Below are positions 39,159 to 47,865 of a stretch of DNA of 64,000 bases, piece after piece (position 1 is the first letter of the stretch; each line of letters starts with the position of its first letter). The notes beneath the pieces are model-generated. The model did not search any database and was not told where the DNA came from. It worked only from the letters and a program-made list of their open reading frames with translations. The position numbers were made by a program, and so were the translations under genes. The stretch comes from Litorilinea aerophila (GTDB lineage: Bacteria; Chloroflexota; Anaerolineae; Caldilineales; Caldilineaceae): NCBI GenBank assembly GCA_945897075.1, contig CAMDEX010000001.1, positions 1 to 64,000 of the forward strand, in the 5' to 3' direction.

Positions 39159-39865
39159 CCGACGTATCCATCATCCTCCCCACCTACAACGAGCGCGACA
39201 ATATCTGTGATCTGATCGACGCCATCGAAGCGGCGCTGACGCCCAGCGGTCTGCGTTGGGAGGTGCTGGTGGTGGACGATTCCAGCCCGGACGGCACCGC
39301 CGCAGCCGTGCGCCAACGCTACGAACTGGACGGCCCGGTCCAACTCCATGTGCGCACAGCGGACAAAGGGCTGGCGAAGGCCATCCGCTACGGGCTGGAA
39401 CAGGCCGCCGGGCGCACACTGGTGGTGATGGACACCGACTTCAACCACGACCCGGCGCTGATCCCCCAGATGGTGGATTTGCTGCGCTATTATGAACTGG
39501 TCATCGGCAGCCGCTTTGTCATGCGCGGCGGGATGGAAGATACAGCCCGTTACCGGATGAGTCTGCTCTATAACGTCTTTATCCGCCTGCTCTTTCACAC
39601 CCAAATCCAGGACAATCTGAGCGGTTTCTTTGCCGTGCGTAGGGAGACACTTTTCCAGCTCCAGCCCAAATTCGACCGCATCTTCTACGGCTACGGGGAC
39701 TATTTCATCCGCCTGTTGCTGCTGGCCTGGCGCAACGACTGGAAGATTCTGGAAGTGCCGGTCTTTTACATTCTGCGCCGCCACGGGGAGAGCAAAACCG
39801 GCTTCTGGGATGTCTTCCGGGATTACACGCTGGCTGTGGTCAAGCTGCGGCTGTGGGGGGTCTAG
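39155..39865 (+). CDS. GT2 polyprenol-phosphate glycosyltransferase (DPM1-like)
   Basis: This 236-residue family-2 glycosyltransferase resembles dolichol-phosphate mannose synthase. The nucleotide-binding start is SIILPTYNERDNI, the metal motif is the VMDTDFNHDP segment, and VVDDSSPDG is also typical. It lacks C-terminal membrane helices, as in DPM1. It would make a polyprenyl-phosphate sugar on the cytoplasmic face. The GT-C type membrane proteins downstream are the natural users of such donors. The ORF track joins it to an upstream frame from 38786; ATG 39155 is the real start. It overlaps the next gene by 13 bp if that gene starts at GTG 39853. Confidence 0.88.
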
Positions 39866-42153
39866 CCGTGTGGAAAGAGCCAAAGCGGTGTCCTGAGCCT
39901 GTCGAAGGGATCGGCGCGCTGCTTATTATCTGCGGCTTCCTGCTCTTGGGTGTGATCTACAGCTTTGCCACCCCGGTCTTTGAAGCCAGCGATGAACTGA
40001 ACCACTACCCATTTGTCGCCTATCTGGCCCAGGGCAACGGTCTGCCTGTCCAGCAACCGGGCCAGGAAACCCATTTTGGTCAGGAAGGCAGCCAGCCGCC
40101 ACTCTACTACGCGCTGGCCGCGGCCCTCACCTTTTGGATTGACAGCAGCGATCTGCCCACACAACTGCGCTTGAACCCCCACGCCAAGCGCGGCGTGCCC
40201 CTGGCCCAGGACAACAAAAATATGATTGTGCGCACAGCGCCGCCACCCTTTCCCTGGCGGGGCAGCGTTCTGGCTGTGCTGCTCATCCGCTGGTTTTCCC
40301 TCCTTTTGGGGGTGGGGACGATTCTGTCCACCTATTTTCTGGCGCGGCGGCTCGTTCCAGAACAGCCGGCGCTGGCCCTGGGCGCAATGGCGCTCAATGC
40401 CTTTCTGCCGATGTTTCTCTTTATCAGCGCCTCGGTGAACAACGACAATCTGGTCGTGCTGCTCTCCAGCCTCTCGCTGCTGCTGATGGTGCGTCTGGCC
40501 CAGGAGGGGAGCCAGCGCTGGGAATTGCTGCTGCTGGGCGCGCTGATTGGTCTGGCTTGTCTGAGCAAACTGAGCGGGTTGGCCCTGCTGCCGCTGGCCG
40601 GGCTGGCCCTGGCCCTGCCGCGCAACAAAAAGAGGCACGCAGATTTCGCAGAAGAGACAGATTTGCGCAGATTTTTCAGCCGTTGGGCTGTGGAATTTGG
40701 TCTGGTGCTTCTGCCTGCGCTGCTGGTGGCGGGCTGGTGGTTTGTGCGCAACTGGCAACTCTACGGCGACCCGACCGGTCTGAACGCAATGCTGGCTGTG
40801 GCCGGTGGCCGACCAGCCGAGTTTGTGCTGACCGATCTGCTGGGCGAATTTCAGGGTTTCCGCATCAATTTTTGGGGTCTCTTCGGCGCAGTCAATCTGC
40901 TGATGCGCCCGCCGTGGGTCTACCAACTCTTGGACGTTTTTACCCTCGTCGCCGTGGCCGGGTTGGGGTTGTGGGTCTGGCGGCTGTGGCGCAGCCATAG
41001 GCTGGCGACCGGGCTTCTCTTACTCATCCCCGCCGCCTGGATCGGGCTGGAATTTGTGGCGCTGATCCGCTGGACTTCGCTCACCGCTGCCTCTCAGGGC
41101 CGTCTGCTCTTTCCCACCATTTCGGCCATCTTTACGCTGCTGATGCTGGGCTGGAGCAGTTGGCTGCCTCCTCGCTGGCGCAAGTTCGGTATCGCCCTGC
41201 CCGCGGCTTTCCTCTTTCTCCTGGCCCTCTCCGCGCCGCTGACAGCCATCCGGCCCGCCTATCCCCTCCCGGCGCAGCAGATCGTCGAGTCTGTGCCATC
41301 CACGGCCCAGCCCTTTGCCGTGGATTACGGCGGCGCAGCCCGTCTGCTCGCCTTCGAGGTGGACAAAAATCTGCTACACCCTGGCGATACGTTGCAGGTG
41401 ACGCTCTATTGGCAGGCGCTGGCCCCCATGGAAAAGGATTACAGCGTCTTTGTTCAGGTTTTTGGCTGGCAAGAGGATTTGGGGCAGTCCGACAGCTATC
41501 CGGGGGGCGGCAGCGTTCCGACCAGTTACTGGAAACCCGGCCAGATCGTGCGGGATGTCCATCACATCTTCATCTCCGGCGCAACACCCGGTCTGCGCCC
41601 CGCCTGGATTGCCGCCGGTCTTTATGACTTTGACACACAGGAGCGCCCCGCGGCCAGCGACGCCCAGGGGCAAGCGGTGGTCTTTCCGATCTTGACGAAA
41701 TTGCAATCGTCGTGGACGGTGCCCGACTGGCAACCCGGCAACCCGCGCCAGGCAAACTTCGCCAATCAGGTGCGGCTGTTGGGCTTTGACGCCGACAACC
41801 TCGCCCCTCGCGCCGGGGAGGGTTGGGACTTTACTCTCTATTGGGAGACGATAGGCGAGATGGATCGGGAGTATACAGTCTTTGTGCATCTGCTCGACGA
41901 GAGTGGCACGCTGGTCGGCCAGGCCGATGGGATGCCGCTGGTGGGCTTTTACCCCACCTCCCGTTGGCAGCCGGGGGAACTGCTCAACGACAGCCATCTG
42001 CTGCCGATCGGCGAGAGCCTGCCCGCCGGGTCGTACCGGGTGCTGGTCGGTCTCTACGACGCAGCCAGCGGCCAGCGGCTCTCTGTCTTGAACGGCGCGG
42101 GTCAGGTCGGCGATAACTTTTTCCTGCTGGCAACATTGGACATCCAGCCGTAA
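39853..42153 (+). CDS. GT-C type membrane glycosyltransferase with two C-terminal beta domains
   Basis: This 761-766-residue protein has a PMT/ArnT-like membrane core of about ten helices (residues about 20-480) with an extracytoplasmic loop FEASDELNHYPF carrying acidic residues, as expected for the catalytic loop. Two similar beta-sandwich modules follow (about 500-610 and 640-760: DTLQVTLYWQALAP...YSVFVQVF and WDFTLYWETIGE...YTVFVHLL). It would transfer sugar from a polyprenyl donor outside the membrane. GTG 39853 or GTG 39868 may start it. Two repeat intrusions are in frame: RCPEPVEG near the N-terminus, and KKRHADFAEETDLRRF in a cytoplasmic loop. Confidence 0.75.
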   Translation: MGGLAVWKEPKRCPEPVEGIGALLIICGFLLLGVIYSFATPVFEASDELNHYPFVAYLAQGNGLPVQQPGQETHFGQEGSQPPLYYALAAALTFWIDSSDLPTQLRLNPHAKRGVPLAQDNKNMIVRTAPPPFPWRGSVLAVLLIRWFSLLLGVGTILSTYFLARRLVPEQPALALGAMALNAFLPMFLFISASVNNDNLVVLLSSLSLLLMVRLAQEGSQRWELLLLGALIGLACLSKLSGLALLPLAGLALALPRNKKRHADFAEETDLRRFFSRWAVEFGLVLLPALLVAGWWFVRNWQLYGDPTGLNAMLAVAGGRPAEFVLTDLLGEFQGFRINFWGLFGAVNLLMRPPWVYQLLDVFTLVAVAGLGLWVWRLWRSHRLATGLLLLIPAAWIGLEFVALIRWTSLTAASQGRLLFPTISAIFTLLMLGWSSWLPPRWRKFGIALPAAFLFLLALSAPLTAIRPAYPLPAQQIVESVPSTAQPFAVDYGGAARLLAFEVDKNLLHPGDTLQVTLYWQALAPMEKDYSVFVQVFGWQEDLGQSDSYPGGGSVPTSYWKPGQIVRDVHHIFISGATPGLRPAWIAAGLYDFDTQERPAASDAQGQAVVFPILTKLQSSWTVPDWQPGNPRQANFANQVRLLGFDADNLAPRAGEGWDFTLYWETIGEMDREYTVFVHLLDESGTLVGQADGMPLVGFYPTSRWQPGELLNDSHLLPIGESLPAGSYRVLVGLYDAASGQRLSVLNGAGQVGDNFFLLATLDIQP

Positions 42154-42164
42154 TCTTTCACTTC

Positions 42165-42282
42165 GTAGGGGCGCTGCTTGCTGCGCCCGGCCACGATACA
42201 ACGATTGGTAGGGGCGCTGCTTGCTGCGCCCGGCCACACACAAGACGGGCGCAGCAAGCAAGCGCCCCTACGGCAAACCGGG
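42165..42282. repeat. GTAGGGGCG palindromic repeat
   Basis: Two direct copies of GTAGGGGCGCTGCTTGCTGC are followed by the complementary GCAGCAAGCAAGCGCCCCTAC. This gives a strong hairpin between two membrane-protein genes. Related GTAGGGGCG palindromes are widespread in bacterial genomes. Confidence 0.8.
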
Positions 42283-42297
42283 AAGACGAATTTCGGA

Positions 42298-44235
42298 ATG
42301 AGCGGATTCAAGCGGTCTACGCTGCGTTCAGCGGATTGGCTTTTCGTGGCCCTCCTCTGCCTCGGCGCGGGATTCCTGGTCATCACAGCCCTGCTCCAGC
42401 ACCGCGCTTTTGGCACGGGCTACGATCTGGGCATCTACGATCAGACCATCTGGAATCTCTCACGCGGGCGCGTCTGGATGACCACACTGGTCTACGAAAC
42501 CAACGGCTTCTACGATCACTTCGAGCCGATTCTGCTGCTCTTTCTGCCGCTCTATTGGCTCTGGTCCGACGTGCGCGTGCTGCTGATTGCGCAGTCCATC
42601 GCATTGGCGCTGGGCGCGTTGCCTATCTATCTCTACGCCCGACACACTTTCAAAAGCTGGCCCGCTGGGATTCTTCTGGCGCTGGTCATCGCGGCCGTCT
42701 ATCTGGTCTATCCAGCCCTGCACAACGGCAACCTGAATGACTTTCACGAAGTTTCGCTGTTGCCGCCCCTCTTGGGTTTTGCGCTCTACGGCTTGCTGAG
42801 CGGTCGCCGGCGGTTGATGTGGATATTTCTGGCCCTCTGTCTGCTGGTCAAAGAGGATTTCAGTATTACTTTTCTGACCTTCGGGCTGTACATTCTCGTC
42901 TTTGTGCCAGCCGGTTTCCGCCGCCGCGACGGGCTGATCACAGCCGCGACCGCGCTGGTCTGGATGCTGCTGGTCCTATACGTCTTCTATCCTGCGCTCA
43001 CCCGCGGCATGCCCTATCCTTTTGTGGCCCGCCGCTATGCCTGGCTGGGCGATTCGCCAGAGAGCGCGCTGCGGGTTCTGATGACCCAGCCATGGATTGT
43101 GCTGCCCTATCTGATGCAACCGCCCAAACTGCTCTTTCTCTCCCGTCTTTTCCGCCCGCTCCTCTTTCTGCCTCTGCTGGGAGCGCCGGTGATTCTCATC
43201 GCCTTTCCGGTGCTGGTCTATCTGATGTTGAGCAGCTACGAACCCCAGTGGTCAATTCAATCCTATTACAATCCGCCGCTGCTGCCCGTCCTCTTTTTTG
43301 GTCTGGTCGTTGCCCTGGCGCGGATGCGTGGCTGGCTGCTTCGCTTGGGTGCGCGTGCGCGCTGGGTGGAAATCGGTCTGGCTGCGCTTCTACTGCTGGC
43401 GGTGGGTATTGGGTATTATACGGATGGCCCCGGCCCTGGCAGCCGCAACTTTACCGCCGAACGTTTCAGCGTCGGTGCGCAAGCGGAAGCAGGCTATCGC
43501 ATCTTGGCGCAGGTGCCGCGGGAGGCATCGCTCAGCACAATTTGGCCCTTCGTGCCCCATCTCTCCCAACGCCAACGCATCTACACTGTGCTGGCGCGGC
43601 CAGCACTCCCGCCCGATCTGATCCTCCTGCAGGAGAACCCCGGTGCAGAGGGCGCGCCCATCTATCCCTGGGCCGCACCCGATGGCACGCCGACGATCTA
43701 CCACGAATATCTTCCCATCGCCGCGGAGGAGTCTTTCCGGCTGTTGGCCTACAGTCGGGCCATCACGCTGACGCCGACGGTTGAGGGATCATCTCCATCG
43801 CAACCCCTTAGTCTCTCCGGTTACGCTTGGCTGGACAGGAAAAATAGCGCGCAACCGCCAACTGTGCAGCCCGGCGCTAGCGCTCGTCTGCTGCTGGCCT
43901 GGCGGCGCACCGCCCCGCTGGATCGGCGCTTCGTCTTCTTCGTACACCTCTTGCCGGACGGCACGCCCGCCGCGGCCAACGGTCTGTCCCAGATTGTGGC
44001 CCAGAGCGGACACGAACCCGGTGACGGGCGTTACCCGACCACAGAGTGGGAGCTATGGACCGCACCGCCGGTTGTCCTGGACGAGCAACGACTGGAGATT
44101 CCGCCGCAGACGCCGCCGGGGGAGTACTTCGTCTGGGTGGGCGCGTATGACAAAGAGAGCGGGGCGCGCATTGAATTGGGCGGCCCAGGCGCGACGTTGA
44201 AACTGATCGGTGCGCTGGTTGTGAATGGCGATTAA
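42298..44235 (+). CDS. DUF2079 family membrane protein
   Basis: This 645-residue protein has a polytopic core with the DUF2079 signatures GYDLGIYDQTIWNLS, YDHFEPILLLFLPLYWL, YPALHNGNLNDFHE and LVKEDFS. The family is related to GT-C glycosyltransferases and is found in glycan loci. After the membrane part (about residues 1-380) comes a soluble domain and a C-terminal beta-sandwich (about 520-640, YFVWVGAYDKESG) like those of the neighbouring proteins. ATG 42298 is preferred; the track start at 42178 lies in the palindrome. Its substrate is not known. Confidence 0.8.
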   Translation: MSGFKRSTLRSADWLFVALLCLGAGFLVITALLQHRAFGTGYDLGIYDQTIWNLSRGRVWMTTLVYETNGFYDHFEPILLLFLPLYWLWSDVRVLLIAQSIALALGALPIYLYARHTFKSWPAGILLALVIAAVYLVYPALHNGNLNDFHEVSLLPPLLGFALYGLLSGRRRLMWIFLALCLLVKEDFSITFLTFGLYILVFVPAGFRRRDGLITAATALVWMLLVLYVFYPALTRGMPYPFVARRYAWLGDSPESALRVLMTQPWIVLPYLMQPPKLLFLSRLFRPLLFLPLLGAPVILIAFPVLVYLMLSSYEPQWSIQSYYNPPLLPVLFFGLVVALARMRGWLLRLGARARWVEIGLAALLLLAVGIGYYTDGPGPGSRNFTAERFSVGAQAEAGYRILAQVPREASLSTIWPFVPHLSQRQRIYTVLARPALPPDLILLQENPGAEGAPIYPWAAPDGTPTIYHEYLPIAAEESFRLLAYSRAITLTPTVEGSSPSQPLSLSGYAWLDRKNSAQPPTVQPGASARLLLAWRRTAPLDRRFVFFVHLLPDGTPAAANGLSQIVAQSGHEPGDGRYPTTEWELWTAPPVVLDEQRLEIPPQTPPGEYFVWVGAYDKESGARIELGGPGATLKLIGALVVNGD

Positions 44236-44283
44236 CAATTTTGTTGCGATTACTTGCCATTTATGGCAAGATACTGCTATGAA

Positions 44284-44357
44284 AAACAGAACACGGATTA
44301 CAGAATTTACGGATTTGCTCTTTTGTCCCCCGTGGCGTTCGCCGGTGCATAGGGAAC
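44284..44357. repeat. AGAACACGGATTACAG dispersed repeat
   Basis: CAGAACACGGATTACAGAAT continues TTACGGATTTG and, after a spacer, ends in GCATAGGGAAC. The copy at 59601-59674 shares both the beginning and the GTATAGGGAAC end, so the unit is about 74 bp. Shorter copies lie at 37853, 6419 and 61787. Confidence 0.75.
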
Positions 44358-44361
44358 AGCC

Positions 44362-45003
44362 ATGAAATTCCAAGAACTTCTGACAATTGCCGGTGATGAA
44401 CCGCTGATCGAATCGTCGCTTCTCTTGGCCGGGGATGCGCAGCCGGGCGATGTGCAGCGCCAACTCTCCCGCTGGCGCGCTGCAAAACTGCTGCACCAAC
44501 TGCGCCGCGGGCTATACGTGCTGGCCGAACCCTATCGCAAGACGACGCCGCACCTCTTCGCCACCGCCAATCTGCTGCAACGCCCCTCGTATGTAAGCTG
44601 CCAGAGCGCGCTGGCCTGGTATGGGCTGATCCCCGAATATGTGCCGTGGGTGGTCAGCGTCACCAACGCACGCGCGGGCGAGCGGCGGACGGAGTTGGGA
44701 AATTTCATCTACCGTCATCTGAAGGGCGATCTGTTCTGGGGGTATCACTCTGTGGAAGTGGCGACGGGGCAAACGGCTTTCATCGCAAAACCGGAAAAAG
44801 CGCTTCTCGATCTGATCTATTTGCAGCCGGGCGGGGATGACGAAAAATACCTGGCAGAGTTGCGTCTGCAAAACTGGGAAGGGTTGGATTTGGCGATTTT
44901 GGCAGAAATGGCAGAAAAGAGCGGGTCGGCCAAATTGCAACGTGCGGCGCGGCGAATCACAAATTTGGCAAACAACGCAGCGGATTTCTACGAAGCCCTA
45001 TGA
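44362..45003 (+). CDS. AbiEi-like antitoxin/regulator, orphan
   Basis: This 213-residue protein has an N-terminal winged helix (VQRQLSRWRAAKLLHQLRRGLYVL) and a C-terminal AbiEi-type domain with SCQSALAWYGLIPE and AKPEKALLDLIYLQ. AbiEi proteins repress and counter the nucleotidyltransferase toxin AbiEii. No AbiEii gene follows; the next gene is a YfhO-like protein whose ATG overlaps this stop (ATGA). It may have become a regulator of the glycan genes, which is inference. Confidence 0.78.
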   Translation: MKFQELLTIAGDEPLIESSLLLAGDAQPGDVQRQLSRWRAAKLLHQLRRGLYVLAEPYRKTTPHLFATANLLQRPSYVSCQSALAWYGLIPEYVPWVVSVTNARAGERRTELGNFIYRHLKGDLFWGYHSVEVATGQTAFIAKPEKALLDLIYLQPGGDDEKYLAELRLQNWEGLDLAILAEMAEKSGSAKLQRAARRITNLANNAADFYEAL

Positions 45004-47297
45004 AAGCCAATCCACGATCCTTTTGGCCCTTTGCCGTCTATCTCCTCCTATCCGCCCTCTTTTACGCGCCCATCCTTCTCGGCCTGCGCACCTTCCCCGA
45101 CGGCGACTTTACCCACCACTTCCTGCCTTTCAGCCTCTTCCAGCAGAGCGAATGGCTGGCCGGACGCTGGCTGCCGGTCTGGAATCCCTATACCTACGGC
45201 GGTCATCCCTTTCTGGCCGACGTGCAGACTGCGCTCTTTTATCCCGTCGGCGATCTGCTCCTTCTGCTCACGCTGCCCTTCACCAGCCCCGCCGCCCGTC
45301 TCTACTTTCTGCAGGTGGAGGCGGTGCTGCACATCGCGCTGGCCGGTTTTTTCACCCATCTGCTCGTCCAGCGTTTGACTGGCAGCCGCCAGGCCGCTTT
45401 TACCGCCGGCGCGTTCTTCGCCCTCTCCGGCTACCTGACCGGTTATCCACCCCTGCAAATGGCTATTTTGCGCACGGCCATTTGGCTGCCGCTGATCTTC
45501 TGGCTGCTGCTGCGCGCTGTAGATGAACCGTCCCGCTGGCGCTGGTGGATTGGCGCATCTGCGGCCTGGGCCACGGCCTTCCTGGCCGGACACCCGCAGA
45601 CATTTCTGCATCTGAGCTACGCGGTCGGCGGGTGGATGGGGCTGCTGCTAGTGGCAGGTGGCAGGTGGCAGGTGGCAGGTGGCAGGTGGCAGGTGGCAGG
45701 TGGCAGATGGCAGGTGGCAGGTGGCGACGAAATGGTGACATCCCAATCAACCGTTCAACCAATCAACCGCTTGTTCGGCTTTCTGGTTGTTGGAATCCTC
45801 ACTGCCGCCTTCTCCGCCGTCCAACTCCTGCCCAGCCTGGAATTCGCCCGCCTGAGCGTGCGCGCCAGCGTGGACTACGCCTACGTCAGCGGCGGCTTCC
45901 CCATCCAGGACACCTGGCAACTGCTCTTTCCCGCCATCCTCACCCAATTCTCGCCCCTGTACATCGGCATCCCCGGCCTTTTCCTGGCGCTGCTCGGCCT
46001 TTCCCAATTGCGTTCCATTCACAATTCGCAATTCACCATTCACCATTCACTATTCTTCCCCCTCCTCGCCCTCCTCGCCCTCCTCCTCTCCTTCGGCGCA
46101 CACAGCTTTCTCTACCCCCTCTTCTACCGCTACGCGCCGGGCTGGAATTTTTTCCGAGGACAAGAGCGGGCGGCCTATCTGGTCAGCTTTGGGCTGAGCG
46201 TGCTGGCGGGCTACGGGATGGCCGCCTTGCCGGGTTTGCCCTGGCGTGCGCGACGTCTGGCAGGCGGCGCGTTGGTGGGCTGTCTGGCCGCTGGCGGGCT
46301 GATCTTCGGCCTCATCTGGCAGGCGGCGGGCCGGGGCGCGCTGCCGGATGAGAGGTATTGGTTGGTGGTGAGTTTTTCCCTGCTGGTGGGTGTAGCAGTG
46401 GCCTGGCTGCTCTGGGAAAAAGAGTGGCAGCCTCGACGCGGCTGGGCGTTGACCGCGCTGGGGGTGGCAGTCCTGTTCTGGGCCAACGGGGGGACGAATG
46501 TGGACGATTTTGGTCCGGCGCGCAAGACGCTGCTTGCGCCGGAAGTGGCCGCGACGCAGGCCGCGTTGGGCGACGGGCGCGTCTACAACGAATACCGGGT
46601 CTACGAGGATTACGGCATGTCTATCGGCGCGCAGGATGTGTGGGGCAGCAGTCCGTTGCGGCTGGCGCGCTACGCCGCACTCTTCGACAACTTCCCGCTG
46701 GACCGGATGTGGCGGCTGTTGGGGGTGGAGACGGTTCTCACCTGGCGACAGGGGCTTCCGGTCTCGTCTACGCTCCTGGCCGAATTTCCCCAAGCGACGG
46801 ACACGACATTCCTGCACCGGCTGGTCGAAGCCAATCCCCGCGCCTGGCTGGTACAGGATGTCCAGTTCGTTGACGACGCCACCGCCCTGCCCCTCCTGGC
46901 CGACCACAACTTCGATCTCTCACACACGGCCCTCCTCCCGCCCGACGCCGCTTCCTCCCTTCCTCCCTTCCTCCCTTCCTCCCTTCCTCCCTTTATTCAG
47001 TTTGATCGCCCCGCGCCCAGCCGTCTGCGCGTCACCCTTTCCGACAACCCCGGCGGTCTGCTCGTCATCAGTGAAAACTGGCTGCCGGGTTGGCGGGTGG
47101 ATTCCCCAATCCCCAATCCCCAATCCCCGTTCCCCGTTCTGCGCGCCAACCTCACCCTCCTCGCCCTCCCCATCCCGCCGGGCGATCTGGCCTTCGATCT
47201 GGTCTACTGGCCCGCTTCTCTGAACTGGGGTCTTGCCATCACTGGCGGCGCGCTGCTGGTTGTGGTCGTTGGGTTTTTCTATCGTAGGGCGGACTGA
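45000..47297 (+). CDS. YfhO-like membrane protein carrying four repeat insertions
   Basis: This 765-residue protein has a polytopic core typical of YfhO/GT-C proteins (residues about 1-500: FPDGDFTHHFLPFSLFQQ, WNPYTYGGHPFLADVQTALFYP) and a C-terminal extracytoplasmic part with SENWLPGWRV. In YfhO relatives this class supports glycosylation of teichoic acids or lipids. Four separate tandem arrays interrupt the protein in frame: (VAGGRWQ)n near residue 220, IHNSQFTIHHSLF near 340, [14 protein letters not shown] near 655 and SPIPNPQSPFPV near 702. All lie in loops or at helix ends. The last residues YRRAD come from a palindromic repeat. One-unit changes in an array would break the frame. Confidence 0.8.
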   Translation: MKANPRSFWPFAVYLLLSALFYAPILLGLRTFPDGDFTHHFLPFSLFQQSEWLAGRWLPVWNPYTYGGHPFLADVQTALFYPVGDLLLLLTLPFTSPAARLYFLQVEAVLHIALAGFFTHLLVQRLTGSRQAAFTAGAFFALSGYLTGYPPLQMAILRTAIWLPLIFWLLLRAVDEPSRWRWWIGASAAWATAFLAGHPQTFLHLSYAVGGWMGLLLVAGGRWQVAGGRWQVAGGRWQVAGGDEMVTSQSTVQPINRLFGFLVVGILTAAFSAVQLLPSLEFARLSVRASVDYAYVSGGFPIQDTWQLLFPAILTQFSPLYIGIPGLFLALLGLSQLRSIHNSQFTIHHSLFFPLLALLALLLSFGAHSFLYPLFYRYAPGWNFFRGQERAAYLVSFGLSVLAGYGMAALPGLPWRARRLAGGALVGCLAAGGLIFGLIWQAAGRGALPDERYWLVVSFSLLVGVAVAWLLWEKEWQPRRGWALTALGVAVLFWANGGTNVDDFGPARKTLLAPEVAATQAALGDGRVYNEYRVYEDYGMSIGAQDVWGSSPLRLARYAALFDNFPLDRMWRLLGVETVLTWRQGLPVSSTLLAEFPQATDTTFLHRLVEANPRAWLVQDVQFVDDATALPLLADHNFDLSHTALLPPDAASSLPPFLPSSLPPFIQFDRPAPSRLRVTLSDNPGGLLVISENWLPGWRVDSPIPNPQSPFPVLRANLTLLALPIPPGDLAFDLVYWPASLNWGLAITGGALLVVVVGFFYRRAD
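45651..45727. repeat. (GTGGCAG)10 array inside the YfhO-like gene
   Basis: Eight perfect GTGGCAG units, one ATGGCAG, one more perfect unit and a degenerate GTGGCGA give ten units in 70 bp. The translation repeats every seven residues (GRWQVAG). Near-identical units are the best substrate for slippage in this window. Confidence 0.95.
46015..46056. repeat. CNATTCA heptamer array inside the YfhO-like gene
   Basis: Six degenerate heptamers (CCATTCA, CAATTCG, CAATTCA, CCATTCA, CCATTCA, CTATTCT) lie in frame. The same unit family occurs in the gene at 57.7 kb (58715-58770). Confidence 0.9.
46951..46994. repeat. CTTCCTCC octamer array inside the YfhO-like gene
   Basis: About five CTTCCTCC units in frame code for [14 protein letters not shown]. 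The unit matches the arms of the intergenic palindromes at 1.05 and 28.25 kb. The period here is 8 bp. Confidence 0.9.
47103..47135. repeat. CCCCAAT array inside the YfhO-like gene
   Basis: Three CCCCAAT units and two CCCCGTT units in frame code for SPIPNPQSPFPV. The same peptide PNPQSP appears in CopA and at the aminotransferase C-terminus because the DNA unit is the same. Confidence 0.9.
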
Positions 47298-47335
47298 CAG
47301 TCCGCGTTACGCGGGGCGGACTGTCAGTCCGCCCT
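47282..47335. repeat. GTAGGGCGGACTG palindrome
   Basis: GTAGGGCGGACTGACAGTCC and GGACTGTCAGTCCGCCCTAC are long complementary arms. The left arm contains the last codons and stop of the YfhO-like gene. It probably folds in the mRNA and may end the transcript. Confidence 0.85.
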
Positions 47336-47376
47336 ACAAATTTCGTAAAGGTGGGGATGTGTGGTATACGAAAAGG

Positions 47377-47862
47377 ATGAACGCGTTGAGAAATCAATCT
47401 GAAATGACTCACCACCCATTGAACAAAAGCCGCTGGCTTCTGCTGTTGCTACTCGTAGCCGCGGCGGCTGTGTCCACCGCGCTAACCACCAACCTGGGCG
47501 CGTATGCCCACGACGCCGCGGCCGAACACATTCCACGCGGCTTGCTCTTCTCCGCTGCGATTGCCGACGGTAATTTTTTCCCCGCCTGGACACAGTTTCT
47601 GCATGTGGGGCTGGGCAGCCCGCTCTTTACTTTTCAGCCGCCCCTGCCCTATTATGGCATGGACCTCTTGGCGCGCCTGGGGTTGGCCCACCCGTTGGGC
47701 TGGCGGGTGCTGCTCGGCGGGGGATTGCTGGTGGCCTTTCTGGGCGCGTTCGCGCTGGTGCATTTGGCAACGGGCAGACGTTGGGCAGGCTTAGCCACCG
47801 CAGCCTCGCCCGACATCTCAAACCGGCTCCGTATCGGCGTCTATGATGGCAGCGACCAATAA
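47377..47862 (+). pseudogene. 5' fragment of a PTPS-related membrane protein gene
   Basis: The first 140 residues or so are nearly identical to the start of the intact protein at 52724 (shared block LNKSRWLLLLLLVAA, AEHIPRGLLFSAAIADGNF, FTFQPPLPYYG). After GRRWAGLATAA the match ends abruptly near 47800, and the frame continues for about 17 unrelated codons to a stop. The full-length copies have about 780 residues. The nucleotide sequence before the break is also almost the same as 52.73-53.13 kb, so the copy is recent. Recombination or insertion of the following segment cut it. Confidence 0.85.
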
Positions 47863-47865
47863 TTC

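Noticed and set aside
45651-45727. CRISPR-like array
   Set aside because: The units are 7 bp without spacers, so this is a simple tandem repeat. No cas genes are present in the window.
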